From positions 462,857 through 526,856 of the forward strand of contig JAPOZT010000011.1 of the NCBI GenBank assembly GCA_026705925.1: 64,000 nt of DNA, written 5' to 3'. This document shows positions 1-8,553 of the stretch, piece after piece. The position numbers and the translations under genes are program-made. A model generated the notes under the pieces. It saw nothing but the letters and a program-made list of their open reading frames with translations. It was not told the origin of the DNA and made no database searches. Numbering within the stretch: the first letter of the stretch is position 1; each line of letters begins with the position of its first letter. This DNA is from Gemmatimonadota bacterium. Lineage in GTDB: Bacteria > JAAXHH01.

Positions 1-558
1 ATGGCGTCCTGGTTCGACTTCATCTTCCCCAAACACTACTACTGGCACCGGGGCTTCGACGGCATGTACGGGACGGTCTCCCGCTGGGTGCAGCGGCTGC
101 GGAAATGGAATCCGTCGCTTACCGAGGAAGACGCCTTCGACGTGGTGAAGCTGCTCTTCGGCATCGACCTGCCGGGCGTGCGTACCCTGATGGACATGGA
201 AATGGGGTTTCCCGAGGAGTTCTTCTCCACCATTGTGTACGGAGAAACCCGCCGCGCCCTGGAAGCCATCGGCGATACGGACAAGTGCATCTGCTGGGTC
301 TCCACGGGACGCGCGCCTCACGCGGGCGACGCCATGCCGGCCCGGGACCTGGCCGGTATCCTGAACGCCTCCAGGGAAGCCGGGCTCAAGCGCTTCCTCT
401 TCCATCCCGATCCGGATATCGGCGCGGCCGAGTGGCACATCCTCACCAACATGTGCGGCAACCCCTGGCAGGAGTCCAATGACGCCGTGTACTGGCCGCC
501 CGATACGCCCCGGCTCGATTCCTTCAGTCACTCGCGCAAGCCGACGCGGACGGACTAG
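1..558 (+). CDS. C-terminal part of an unidentified protein (5' end probably cut by window)
   Basis: The reading frame is open from the first base, so the in-frame ATG at position 1 may be internal; the gene probably starts outside the window. The 185 visible residues are rich in aromatic residues (HYYWHRGFDGMYG near residue 12, AEWHILTNMCGNPWQ near 141) and end in a charged tail. The segment DLAGILNASREAGLKRFLFHPDPDIG (shown by its position, about 115-140) has the rhythm of a late strand-helix unit of a TIM-barrel-like enzyme, but I do not recognise the family. No signal peptide or membrane segment is visible. It is followed by a 109-bp gap and then a methyltransferase on the same strand. 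Confidence 0.6.
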   Translation: MASWFDFIFPKHYYWHRGFDGMYGTVSRWVQRLRKWNPSLTEEDAFDVVKLLFGIDLPGVRTLMDMEMGFPEEFFSTIVYGETRRALEAIGDTDKCICWVSTGRAPHAGDAMPARDLAGILNASREAGLKRFLFHPDPDIGAAEWHILTNMCGNPWQESNDAVYWPPDTPRLDSFSHSRKPTRTD

Positions 559-667
559 GGACAACGCGGCTCGGCGGAAGCCGGTGCGGACCGATCACTA
601 AGCGGGCCTCGCGCGCAATCCGTCGCGGACCGACCTGGCCGCTCGAAACGTTGAAGGAATCACCCGC

Positions 668-1360
668 ATGGCGCTGTCCGATTTCACGGGACCGGACTAC
701 ATCGATGCGTGGACGGAGGACCTGGATCGGCGATGGCCCGAGCGGGCGGCGATGGCAGATTGCGTCGTGCAGACACTTGTCGGATGGCGGGGCGAGTGGC
801 GCGAACAGGAACATCACCAGGCGAAATCGCCCGGGAGTGATCATCACGCAACCATCCGCTTGCTGGAACTTGGTGTCGGCGCGGGCGGACTCGCCCAGGC
901 CGTGCTAAGTGCGTTATTCGATGGGGCAGAGTCGGAGAGGACTAGTGCCGTCGAATACACAGGGATCGACGTCGAGCCGGCACTGGTTCAACACGTAGAC
1001 GAAGTGCTCGAAGATTCAGGCTACCAAGACGCACGCCTGATTCAAGCCGACCTGAGGGGCGACGCCTGGGCCAGCGGGCTCAGTCCCTTCGACGCCATCT
1101 TCACCCTTCAGACCCTACACGATCTCGGCGGCGTCGACGCCCTCGAAGCCATCTACCGTCAGGTCCACGGACTCCTGGCACCCGATGGCATCCTGGTCAA
1201 TGCGGATTTCGTCGTGCCCTTCGAGAAAGACGACCCGGATCGTCTCCGACGATTGCCCGTCGAAACGCATCAGGACCTGCTTTCCGGCCTGGGATTTGTC
1301 AATTTCAAGTGTGGACTGCAAGGAGGGAAGATGGCGTGTATGTCGGCAAGGCGGGTGTAG
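668..1360 (+). CDS. Class I SAM-dependent methyltransferase
   Basis: A 230-residue protein with a Rossmann-type methyltransferase core. Motif I, LLELGVGAGGLAQ, is at about residues 70-82; the acidic residue after strand 2 lies in YTGIDVEP (about 97-104); motif post-II is in LIQADLRGDAW; and motif IV, FDAIFTLQTLHDLGG, is near residue 140. These are the usual S-adenosylmethionine-binding elements. The substrate cannot be told from sequence. The ATG at 668 is chosen because a GAAGGA ribosome-binding site lies about 10 nt upstream. It stands alone between the truncated first gene and the opposing hicAB pair. Confidence 0.8.
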   Translation: MALSDFTGPDYIDAWTEDLDRRWPERAAMADCVVQTLVGWRGEWREQEHHQAKSPGSDHHATIRLLELGVGAGGLAQAVLSALFDGAESERTSAVEYTGIDVEPALVQHVDEVLEDSGYQDARLIQADLRGDAWASGLSPFDAIFTLQTLHDLGGVDALEAIYRQVHGLLAPDGILVNADFVVPFEKDDPDRLRRLPVETHQDLLSGLGFVNFKCGLQGGKMACMSARRV

Positions 1361-1444
1361 CAGATTCTTAAATCGTGTTGGAGTCCATTCCGTCTGCCAC
1401 GAGCGCATGAAGAAGGCGGTCTACACCATAGATTCAACCACAAA

Positions 1445-1660
1445 TCAGGATACTATTTCGAGGTAGGTGGATTTGGCAGTAGGTTCGGGTATGGGATACC
1501 CTTCTTCTTTCATCCCGTCGAGATGAAACTCCATTGCTTCCTTCATGTTCGCTTCCACTTCTGTCCTCGTAGCCCCCGTTGAAACGCAACCGACAAGGTC
1601 GGGCGAATACGCTGAGAATCCTGTTCCTGTCTTTTCTACAACGATCAGGTAACGGCTCAT
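1445..1660 (-). CDS. hicB: HicB-family antitoxin
   Basis: A 71-residue protein with the partial RNase-H-like fold of short HicB antitoxins: the N-terminal strand MSRYLIVVEKTGTGFSAY, the conserved DLVGCVSTGATRTEVEANM segment, and the terminal GYPIPEPTAKSTYLEI. HicB proteins bind and neutralise HicA and usually repress the operon. It overlaps the end of hicA by one base (TAATG junction), so the two are translationally coupled with the toxin first, the common order for hicAB. No separate DNA-binding domain is visible in this short form. Local base composition is less GC-rich than the surroundings, as expected of an acquired module. Confidence 0.9.
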   Translation of the reverse strand: MSRYLIVVEKTGTGFSAYSPDLVGCVSTGATRTEVEANMKEAMEFHLDGMKEEGYPIPEPTAKSTYLEIVS

Positions 1661-1857
1661 TATTTCCTTCCCTGCGTAATCTTTGACTGCTTCAGAATAC
1701 TATTTTGCGTACCACTGGCCAGATCATCATTCAGATTTCCTGGAACAGTCACCAGTCCTTCTTTCCAGGAATGCTTATACTGCCGATGACTACCTCTCGT
1801 CCGTACAAGATACCAGCCGTCGTTCTCGATAAGACGGATGACTTCCCGTACCTTCAT
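1660..1857 (-). CDS. hicA: HicA-family mRNA interferase toxin
   Basis: A 65-residue protein matching HicA in length and motif order: MKVREVIRLIENDGWYLVRTRGSHRQYKH, with the catalytic histidine in the GSHRQYKH motif (about residue 23), followed by VTVPGNLNDDLASGTQNSILKQ. HicA toxins have a double-stranded-RNA-binding-like fold and cleave mRNA. It is the first gene of the hicAB operon and appears intact, so the module could be functional. Roughly 200 bp of AT-richer DNA upstream (1858-2061) separates it from the epimerase and presumably holds its promoter; I see no clear promoter hexamers there. Confidence 0.9.
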   Translation of the reverse strand: MKVREVIRLIENDGWYLVRTRGSHRQYKHSWKEGLVTVPGNLNDDLASGTQNSILKQSKITQGRK

Positions 1858-2061
1858 CGCCTCGTTCTACTCCGTCCATACTCTGATGAATTTCAAAGAT
1901 TACGGTTCTTAAAGCTAAGTCTTGATGCTCGTGTAAATCAATAAGAAAACAGCAGACACTATACCGCAACGTACCAAATCCGATGGAATCCGGTAGTGGT
2001 CTCTACTAGGACCAGGCGAACGCGCCCAACCAACTCAGACACGCTTCGCGTTGCCCTAGCC

Positions 2062-2814
2062 TCAAATCCCTAACTTCTTCCTTGCTACAGGCTCCCACCC
2101 CAGGAGTTCACGAGCCTTCGCCATGTTCATTTCCTCGCAGTCTTCATCTCCGGAAATGAAGAACACCTCGCAGTGGCCTTTGCCGGACTGGTCGAGGAAT
2201 TTCAAGCCGGCCAGGTAGGCCGCGGCCATGTCCTCCTCGTCGGTGTAGTAGAGCTTTGGCCCGCCGGGCGGGTTTTTGATCCGGTCGATGAACATGGCCC
2301 GGTTGCAGGGCCCGGTGATGCGGTACACGAGCAGGTTCATGTCGTACTCGCGGGCGAAGTACCGGCAGATCTCCTCCGTCAAGCCCTTGGTCAGGCCGTA
2401 TACGTTGGGGCCGTCCAGGGGCACCTCCTCCTCGGAGGGGTACCAGGTCCGGTGCCGGTTGTGGACGCTCATGGTGCCGGTGTAGATCCCCCGCGTGATT
2501 CCCATCTCGAAGGCGGTCAACAGCAGCACGTGATGGCCCAGGCAATTTACGGTGTAGTTGTCGATCACCTGCTCCATGGTGTGGTGCCGGTCGTGGCCGC
2601 CCTGGCCGCCTTTCATCGCCATGGTGATGAATCCGTCCATGCCGTCCAGGGCGCGGCGCACCGCTTCGGGATCGGCGATGGATCCTTCCACGTACTCGAC
2701 GTCATCGTGTTGGGGAGCGTTGAGGTCCAGCACCCGCAGGTTGTGGTGTGGCTGGAGGTAGGGCGTGATGGCCGTCCCGACGAGACCGGAACCGCCGACC
2801 AGCAACAGGTTCAT
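2062..2814 (-). CDS. NAD-dependent epimerase/dehydratase (extended SDR)
   Basis: A 250-residue extended short-chain dehydrogenase. It opens with the NAD(P)-binding motif LLVGGSGLVGTAI (residues 3-15). A YGLTKG motif (YxxxK) supplies the catalytic Tyr and Lys and follows YTGTMSVHN, where the active-site Ser/Thr is expected. The last third carries GPCNRAMFIDRI and a C-terminal GWEPV segment typical of sugar-nucleotide epimerases. The ATG at 2812-2814 is chosen because the nucleotide-binding strand begins immediately; upstream codons in this frame overlap cysS and make no sense as protein. It lies 14 bp downstream of cysS and is probably co-transcribed. The substrate is unknown. Confidence 0.82.
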   Translation of the reverse strand: MNLLLVGGSGLVGTAITPYLQPHHNLRVLDLNAPQHDDVEYVEGSIADPEAVRRALDGMDGFITMAMKGGQGGHDRHHTMEQVIDNYTVNCLGHHVLLLTAFEMGITRGIYTGTMSVHNRHRTWYPSEEEVPLDGPNVYGLTKGLTEEICRYFAREYDMNLLVYRITGPCNRAMFIDRIKNPPGGPKLYYTDEEDMAAAYLAGLKFLDQSGKGHCEVFFISGDEDCEEMNMAKARELLGWEPVARKKLGI

Positions 2815-2828
2815 GGCAGAGGGTCTTG

Positions 2829-4229
2829 TCAGTTCGCCGCCTCGGTCGCGACGGCCCTGGGGGTGATTTCCGGTCCCTTTGGCGTGTCCTTGATATCGAA
2901 ACCGGCGGTGATGATCTGGTCGCGCAGCGCGTCGGCGTCGGCATACCGTTTTTCCGCGCGGGCCTGGCGCCGTTGTTCGGCAAGGGCCTGGATGTGGTCT
3001 GGCACCGCCGTCTCTTCTGGTGTCCATTCGGCCAGGCTCAGCCCCAGTAATTCGTCGAACCGCATGATGGTGGCCTTCTTCAGGCTGTCCGGCAGATCGC
3101 TGCGGACCAGGTCCCAGGTAACGGACATGGCGCGGGGCATGTTCAGGTCGTTGTTCACGACTTCCGTAAAGCGCTGCATGTAGGCCTCGTCCGCTTCCGC
3201 GTCGGGCTCGCCCCATCCGTGGACGGCCAGCCGCAGCCGGTTCAGCTGCCGCGCGGCGCCTTCGATGCTCTCCCATTTGAAGTTGAGCTTGGACCGGTAA
3301 CTCGCGCTGAGGCAGAACAGCCGGTAGACGAGGGGATCGTATCCTCGGTCGATCAGCGTCTGCACCCGCAGGAACCCGCCCGCGGATTTCGCCATCTTGG
3401 CGTCTCCCAGCTGCAGGAAGTAGCCGTGCATCCAGAAGTTGGCCAGGCGCGTGCCGTGACAGGCCTCGGTCTGGGCGATCTCGTTGGCGTGGTGCACCGA
3501 AATGTGGTCTTCGCCGCCCAGGTGGATATCGAAATAGGGACCGAGGAACTTGGCCGACATGGCCGAGCACTCGATGTGCCATCCCGGGAACCCGACGCCC
3601 CAGGGGCTGTCCCATTCCATCTGCCGCTGCTCATCCGGCGGGCTGAACTTCCACAAAGCGAAATCGGTGATGCTACGCTTCTTCGCCATGTCGACCCGGG
3701 CGCCCGCCTCCAGTCCCTCTACGTCCAACCGGGCAATAAAACCGTAATCCGGCTGCTTTGACGTATCGAAGTAGATCCCGTCGGAAGTTCGGTACGTGAA
3801 TCCCTTGGCTTCGATGCACTGGATTTCCTTGATCTGTTCTTCGATATGGTCGGTCGCCCGGCACCAGGTGTCCGGCTCGAGGATGTTGAGCCGCCGCATG
3901 TCCTTCTTGAAGACATCGGTATAGAACTCGGCGATCTCCCAGGCCGTCTTCCCGGCGCGGCGCGCGCCCTCCTCCATCTTGTCCTCGCCGGTGTCCGCGT
4001 CGGACGTCAGGTGACCCACGTCCGTGATGTTCATCACGTGCCGGACCTTGTACCCGTTGAAAACCAGCGCGCGGCGCAGCAGGTCGCCGAACACGTAGGT
4101 GCGCATGTTGCCGATGTGGGGGAAATCGTAGACCGTGGGGCCGCAGGCGTATAGCCCCACCTCGTCCGGGGACAGCGGTTCGAATTCACGCAGGCTGCGG
4201 GTGTAGGTGTCGTACAGGACAAGGGACAT
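2829..4229 (-). CDS. cysS: Cysteinyl-tRNA synthetase
   Basis: A 466-residue class I aminoacyl-tRNA synthetase, a normal length for CysRS. The zinc/HIGH region is CGPTVYDFPHIGNMRTYV (about residues 29-46), where C29 is the expected first zinc ligand. Further zinc ligands are expected in WHIECSAM and in GGEDHISVHHANEIAQTEA. The second signature reads KMAKSAGGF instead of the usual KMSKS, an Ala for the first Ser. The C-terminal part has the anticodon-binding helices and an ARAEKRYADADALRDQI segment typical of the family. The protein attaches cysteine to tRNA-Cys in the cytoplasm. It is followed 14 bp later by the epimerase. Confidence 0.96.
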   Translation of the reverse strand: MSLVLYDTYTRSLREFEPLSPDEVGLYACGPTVYDFPHIGNMRTYVFGDLLRRALVFNGYKVRHVMNITDVGHLTSDADTGEDKMEEGARRAGKTAWEIAEFYTDVFKKDMRRLNILEPDTWCRATDHIEEQIKEIQCIEAKGFTYRTSDGIYFDTSKQPDYGFIARLDVEGLEAGARVDMAKKRSITDFALWKFSPPDEQRQMEWDSPWGVGFPGWHIECSAMSAKFLGPYFDIHLGGEDHISVHHANEIAQTEACHGTRLANFWMHGYFLQLGDAKMAKSAGGFLRVQTLIDRGYDPLVYRLFCLSASYRSKLNFKWESIEGAARQLNRLRLAVHGWGEPDAEADEAYMQRFTEVVNNDLNMPRAMSVTWDLVRSDLPDSLKKATIMRFDELLGLSLAEWTPEETAVPDHIQALAEQRRQARAEKRYADADALRDQIITAGFDIKDTPKGPEITPRAVATEAAN

Positions 4230-4451
4230 GAAACAGGGCTCCGGCGGAACGCGTTACACGGTCGATTCGAGTTTGTACCAGATACGCAGGAGGGCGGGCT
4301 ATGTCAAGCGGGAATTGGGTGAGACAGGCATCATCATCGGGTACGATTTTCATATCAATGCAATTCGCACGAGGATTTGGCCAAGAGTCAGACTGAATCA
4401 ATTAGAACCGAAAAATGATTGTGTATTTATGGTGGTTTCACTATAATTCCA

Positions 4452-4499
4452 ATGAACACATCGATACTCAAACCGATTGAATGGGTGGGCTCCAGCAGG
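4452..4499 (+). pseudogene. N-terminal remnant of a HigB/Gp49-like toxin gene
   Basis: The frame starting at ATG 4452 reads MNTSILKPIEWVGSSR, which resembles the conserved opening of phage-Gp49-like HigB toxins (K-P-[LI]-E-W-[VI]-G-S-S). After that the resemblance is lost and only about 50 bp remain before the antitoxin-type gene at 4552, so roughly 80 codons of a normal toxin are missing. The rest of the 322-bp gap 4230-4551 is AT-rich and holds nothing else I can name. The family assignment rests on about ten residues recalled from the family, so it is inference. Confidence 0.5.
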
Positions 4500-4551
4500 T
4501 TAAAACCGCGAAGCTACATTATCAAGTACACTACGCAGGAGAATCAGATTC

Positions 4552-4878
4552 ATGAAAACTCAAAGCGTGAAAATCGAACGCGGCAGCGGAAACGTCTTTG
4601 CTGATCTTGGCTTGCCGGATGCCGAAACGTACTTACTTAAAGCTGAACTGGTGACGGGCATCGACAGGATCATTCGCCAACGTAGGCTGAAGCAGGTCGA
4701 GGCGGCAAAGTTGCTCGGCTTGTCTCAACCCGATGTGTCGCGACTGATGAGAGGAGACTTCAGGGAATACTCGATGGATCGGCTTCTGCGCCTTTTGACC
4801 GCACTTGGACGTGACGTTGCCATCATCATTCAGGACTCGGACGCCGGCCGACCGGGACGACTCAGCGTCCAGGCTTGA
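4552..4878 (+). CDS. XRE-type HTH protein, HigA-like orphan antitoxin
   Basis: A 108-residue protein with a helix-turn-helix: RLKQVEAAKLLGLSQPDVSRLMRGDFREYS at about residues 45-74, where LSQPDVSRLMRG is the recognition region, followed by MDRLLRLLTALGRDVAIII. This arrangement, including the N-terminal FADLGLPDAETYLLKAELVTGI segment, is that of antitoxins paired with Gp49-like HigB toxins. Such proteins bind the toxin and repress their own operon. Here the toxin gene is only a fragment (4452-4499), so the protein is either a relic or a free-standing repressor. Its 5' end sits in AT-rich DNA. Confidence 0.82.
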   Translation: MKTQSVKIERGSGNVFADLGLPDAETYLLKAELVTGIDRIIRQRRLKQVEAAKLLGLSQPDVSRLMRGDFREYSMDRLLRLLTALGRDVAIIIQDSDAGRPGRLSVQA

Positions 4879-4913
4879 ATGCCTCCAAGACGCCAGTTCC
4901 GAAGTATTAGCGC

Positions 4914-5750
4914 CTACTGGTCCGGCGCCACATCCTCCTCCCAGTCCAGCGTCTTGAACCAGTAATCCCGTCGTTCCTTCAGCCATCCGTCCTCGGTCCG
5001 CAGCAGAATCCAGTTGTCGAAGAAATTCAGGGCGTCCGTTTCTCCCTGCCGGATCGCGATGGCCTCGGCGCCGCGGTCCAGGGGATCGTCGAAGGGGATG
5101 AACAGCCGGTTGCTGTTGCGCAGGACCTCGTGTTCCGGTTTCGGCGAGGAGGCGATGACGGCTTCGGCGTTGCCGTTCAGCACTTCCTGGAAGGCGAGGA
5201 TGTCGTCGTCGAACTGCTGTATGGTTGCGCTGGGGAAGTTCTTCCGCGCCGCCTGGACCGAGGTCGAGCCGCGGCGCACCGTGATGGTCACGTCGGCGCT
5301 GTCGTAGTCCGCCTTATCGACAAGATGGCCCGCCTCATCCTTGCTGGCGGCCAACAGGAGCTCCGAATGGGAATAGGGACGGGTGAAATTCACGCTCAGG
5401 TTCCGCGCGGGGGTAATGGACATGCCGGCGATGATCACGTCGAACTTGCCGGCCAGGAGTCCAGGGATGATCCCGTCCCAGGCCGTGGGGATGAACTCGA
5501 TTTCCAGGCCGGCATCGGCCGCCAGGCGACTGGCCACGTCGACCTCGAAGCCCACCAGTTCCCCCTGCTTGTTGCGCATGGCCCAGGGGACGAAGGTCGA
5601 TACGCCGACGCGTATGGTGCCCCGCTGCTTGATCTGGTCGAGCAGGCTTGGGCGGGACGTCTCCGATGTGGACCCGCAGCCCGAAACGAAATACGCGGCC
5701 ATGAACACCGAGCAGACGGCGGTCAGGACGCGCTTGCTTATGAATGTCAT
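4914..5750 (-). CDS. Amino-acid-type ABC transporter substrate-binding lipoprotein
   Basis: A 278-residue family-3 periplasmic binding protein. The first 25 residues are a lipoprotein signal with lipobox VSGC and Cys25 as the lipidation site. The mature part begins with the classic IKQRGTIRVGVSTFVPWAM, then GFEVDVASRLAADAGLEIEFIPTAWDGIIPGLLAGKFDVIIAGMS (given by landmarks at about 65-110), the hallmark of polar amino-acid binding proteins. It should capture a small polar solute outside the cytoplasmic membrane. No permease or ATPase gene is adjacent, so the partner must be elsewhere, or the protein acts as a sensor. It follows a PhyH gene on the same strand by 86 bp. Confidence 0.88.
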   Translation of the reverse strand: MTFISKRVLTAVCSVFMAAYFVSGCGSTSETSRPSLLDQIKQRGTIRVGVSTFVPWAMRNKQGELVGFEVDVASRLAADAGLEIEFIPTAWDGIIPGLLAGKFDVIIAGMSITPARNLSVNFTRPYSHSELLLAASKDEAGHLVDKADYDSADVTITVRRGSTSVQAARKNFPSATIQQFDDDILAFQEVLNGNAEAVIASSPKPEHEVLRNSNRLFIPFDDPLDRGAEAIAIRQGETDALNFFDNWILLRTEDGWLKERRDYWFKTLDWEEDVAPDQ

Positions 5751-5836
5751 GTGGAGGGATCCCCTGGTAAGTGTAGGTTAATGGCCGGTGTTCCTCTGTG
5801 GCGGACGCCACCGGCGGTCTGGTCGTTGTCGACAGA

Positions 5837-6628
5837 TCATTGCGCGGGACTCAGCGCCCCCTCGCCGAAAATGACGGGGAAAGTGTGCCCTGCCCGTGAC
5901 CGCGTCGCCGCATCCATGAAGCATATGCTGAAGGCGCGCCGCGCCGTGTCGGTGCGGTTGGTCCCGGAACTGTGCAGCATCCAGTTGTGCATGAGCACGG
6001 TTTCGCCGCAGGCCACTTCCATGTTGATGGGCTCGTTCTCGGCCACGGCGGCCTCCGCCTGCTCCTCCGTCAGGAAACCCGACCCGTGGCTCGGATTGAT
6101 GAGCCGGCGGTGCGAGCCGGGTATGATCTTCACGCAGCCGTTCGCTTCCACGGCAGGATCCAGCGCCGTCCAGAGCGTGACGAGCGGGTCGCGGTCCAGG
6201 TCGGTCCACCGGTCCTGGTGCCAGACCAGGGGCGTCCCTTCGCCGCTGGGCTTGTTCATGAACATCGCGCGAAAGCAGGCTACCGGCGTATTGGGACCGT
6301 ATATCCGATCGCAGATCGCCTCGAAGACCGGCTTCCGCATGAAGGACAGGTAGACCGGGTCCAGTTCCAGGTCCTGGATCTTGCGGTAGCTGAGCGTGGC
6401 CCCCTTGTGCCCCCTGGACTGGGGACCGGGCCGGTCACCCCCGCGCTCCGGGTCGCGGTCGAGCTGCATCATTACCCGGCCGTAGTCGATGTCGGCCCGG
6501 CCCAGCATGATGTCGTCGATGCGTTCCTGGAGCCGCTCGAGCTCGCCCGGTTCCATCACGCTGCCGAGACGAAGGTAGCCCTGTCGTTCGAATACCGCCC
6601 ACTGGTCTTCGGTGATCCGGGCATTCAT
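5837..6628 (-). CDS. Phytanoyl-CoA dioxygenase-like (PhyH) Fe(II)/2-oxoglutarate oxygenase
   Basis: A 263-residue double-stranded beta-helix oxygenase. The iron-binding HxD is WHQDRW (H137, D139); the distal histidine is most likely H219 in NWMLHSSGTNRT; and the 2-oxoglutarate-binding Arg is R230 or R231 in TARRAF. IIPGSHRR before the distal site is also typical. Members hydroxylate diverse small molecules using iron, oxygen and 2-oxoglutarate; the substrate is not predictable here. It is the first gene of a two-gene minus-strand set with the binding lipoprotein downstream. This is one of four PhyH-type genes in the window. Confidence 0.9.
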   Translation of the reverse strand: MNARITEDQWAVFERQGYLRLGSVMEPGELERLQERIDDIMLGRADIDYGRVMMQLDRDPERGGDRPGPQSRGHKGATLSYRKIQDLELDPVYLSFMRKPVFEAICDRIYGPNTPVACFRAMFMNKPSGEGTPLVWHQDRWTDLDRDPLVTLWTALDPAVEANGCVKIIPGSHRRLINPSHGSGFLTEEQAEAAVAENEPINMEVACGETVLMHNWMLHSSGTNRTDTARRAFSICFMDAATRSRAGHTFPVIFGEGALSPAQ

Positions 6629-6739
6629 GGTGGTCGCTCCTGTTGGTCGGGAGAGGGGTCTGGATCTTAATCAGGTCGCATGATCATTCACGGCCCGTTC
6701 CGGGTTACGTTGGGATTCCGGGCCTGGTCGCTTTCCAAT

Positions 6740-7876
6740 TTACGCCGAATCTGCAGCCCCGAGCAACCGTTCAAACCGGAAAGTGTCATTGGCGATCGTG
6801 TTGGGCTGCCCCAGCGCCGTTTCGGCCAGCCATTCGCCGAAGGTGCATGAGAACTTGAACCCGGTCCCGCTGAAACCGCAGCCCACGGTCACCCGGTCAT
6901 GGGCCGGATGCCGGTCGAGCACGGGCATTTCGTCCGCCGTGCGGGTATACATGCAGATCCGCATGGCCGTTAGCGGACCGTCCGCATCGGGAATGAACCG
7001 TCGCAGGCACTTCCGAACCTCCTCCTCGTCTTCCGGACGGGCATTGCGGTCCAAGTGCTCGGGATCGGACGTCTCCCCGAAAGAGTGTAGCGCCAGCTTG
7101 AACCCCGGATGGTCCGGCATCATGGGGAAACCATAGTATTCGCCATCATATTCGGGCGCGGGGATCTGCCAGATCGGCAGCGCGCCCACGTCGAAGGACG
7201 CCGCGTTCCGCGCGGGCCACACCCAGGCCAGGGGCTGCCGGGAGACGGTCAGGGTGATGCCCAGGTCCGCGATCAGGCGGTCGGTCCAGGACCCGCCGGT
7301 GAAGACGACCTGGTCCGCGCTGTAGCGGGCGTGTTCGGTCTCGACCTCCACGCTATGGGCCGTCTCCTTCCAACCGGTCACGGCTTCCCGGCCGTGGATT
7401 TCGGCGCCGCGCCGCAGCGCCTGGATGAGGTGGCTCGCGATGCCCAGTTCCGGACGCAGAAGTCCGCCGACCGGATCGTACAGGCCTTGGTAGTCGGACG
7501 CGAGCGTGAACTGAGGATACCGGTAGGCTACTTCGTCGGCGGTCAGGACTTCGTGCCGGACCTTGCCCAGCAAATGGTCCCACGAGCCGGAGTCGGACAT
7601 GAGCAGGTAACCCGTCGTCACCAGGATCTGCTGGCTAGTCTCGCCCTCGAGCAGCCGCCAGAGCTCGAAGGACCGCTCAATAAAAGGTTCGAAGGGCGTA
7701 TCCACGTATACCACCGTCTTCGTGTGGCGGGAGTACCCGTGGGAACTGCCCTGGGCGTGGGGCAGGTCGAAGCGTTCCAGCCCGAGGACCTTCGCCCCGC
7801 GGGAGGCCAGGTGGTAGCAGGTGGCCGAGCCCATGGCGCCCAGGCCCACCACGATGACGTCGTAGTGGTTATTCAT
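6740..7876 (-). CDS. N-methyl-amino-acid oxidase (SolA / monomeric sarcosine oxidase-like)
   Basis: A 378-residue flavoprotein of the D-amino-acid-oxidase superfamily. The FAD-binding motif VIVVGLGAMGSATCYHLASRG is at residues 8-27, followed by GLERFDLPHAQGSSHGYSRHTK, characteristic of sarcosine and N-methyltryptophan oxidases. C308 in RICMYTRTADEMP sits where the covalent 8alpha-S-cysteinyl-FAD attachment is made in the family, and GCGFSGTGFKF (331-342) completes the flavin site. It would oxidatively demethylate an N-methyl amino acid. Its start overlaps the end of the upstream ACP-phosphodiesterase-like gene by 4 bp, so it is the third gene of a coupled trio. Confidence 0.88.
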   Translation of the reverse strand: MNNHYDVIVVGLGAMGSATCYHLASRGAKVLGLERFDLPHAQGSSHGYSRHTKTVVYVDTPFEPFIERSFELWRLLEGETSQQILVTTGYLLMSDSGSWDHLLGKVRHEVLTADEVAYRYPQFTLASDYQGLYDPVGGLLRPELGIASHLIQALRRGAEIHGREAVTGWKETAHSVEVETEHARYSADQVVFTGGSWTDRLIADLGITLTVSRQPLAWVWPARNAASFDVGALPIWQIPAPEYDGEYYGFPMMPDHPGFKLALHSFGETSDPEHLDRNARPEDEEEVRKCLRRFIPDADGPLTAMRICMYTRTADEMPVLDRHPAHDRVTVGCGFSGTGFKFSCTFGEWLAETALGQPNTIANDTFRFERLLGAADSA

Positions 7877-8553
7877 CGTCCCCCCGCCCCCTCATGCGTG
7901 GTGCCGGCTGGTTTTGGCCGCGCTACTTCATGCGTCGTGCCGGCCGGTCTCAGCCGCGCCGCCTCACGAGTCTGGCCAGGTCCGGTCTCCATGTGCCGGA
8001 CCAGGTCCGGGAAGAACCGCAGGAACTGCCCTTCCATTTCGTCGTAGTTGGCTTCGAGTTCCTCCACGGAACCCGCCAGCGTGTTGGGCCGCCGGAGGCG
8101 CATGGACAGGCCGTCCAGCGCCCGGCCGATCCCCGCGATTTCCCGGTAGCCGTGCAGCCAGTCGTGCCTCACCATGTGCCGGATCACCCGCGAAAGGACC
8201 GGCGGCATGTCGCCCCGATAGTCGCTGAGGGACTGGTAACTCCGCTCGATGAACGCGGAGAGCGGCTCGTCCGAAAAGCGCGGCCAGTTACGCGCGAGAA
8301 AATGGTCGTAGCAGATATCGACGATGATCCCGGCGAAACGGCGGCGGGTGGGGCTGATGAGCGCCTTGCTTTCGCGTACCACGTCGTGGCTGTCGGTATA
8401 GCGGTCCACGGCCACGTGGCTCCGCATGCCCCGCATGACAGCGCCGTTGTACGGCTGCCGGTCCACGGGTCCCCGGACGAAATCCGCCATCAGGTTCCCC
8501 ACGCAGGACTCGGGCGTGTCTTCGGCGAAGTAGAGATGGGCGAGATAGTTCAT
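7873..8553 (-). CDS. ACP phosphodiesterase-like protein (DUF479 family)
   Basis: A 226-residue protein beginning [28 protein letters not shown], the diagnostic opening of the AcpH family, followed by [13 protein letters not shown] and the [14 protein letters not shown] segment with the metal-binding His/Asp residues of an HD-like fold. AcpH removes the phosphopantetheine arm from acyl carrier protein. The family is usually about 195 residues; the extra C-terminal tail here (about residues 195-226) contains an imperfect duplication, [11 protein letters not shown] and [11 protein letters not shown]. It overlaps both its neighbours by 4 bp, making it the middle of a translationally coupled operon. 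Confidence 0.85.
   Translation of the reverse strand: MNYLAHLYFAEDTPESCVGNLMADFVRGPVDRQPYNGAVMRGMRSHVAVDRYTDSHDVVRESKALISPTRRRFAGIIVDICYDHFLARNWPRFSDEPLSAFIERSYQSLSDYRGDMPPVLSRVIRHMVRHDWLHGYREIAGIGRALDGLSMRLRRPNTLAGSVEELEANYDEMEGQFLRFFPDLVRHMETGPGQTREAARLRPAGTTHEVARPKPAGTTHEGAGGR

Noticed and set aside
2815-3615. Upstream extension of the epimerase frame through cysS
   Set aside because: The dinucleotide-binding motif begins at residue 3 of the shorter product; the extension is a shadow of cysS.
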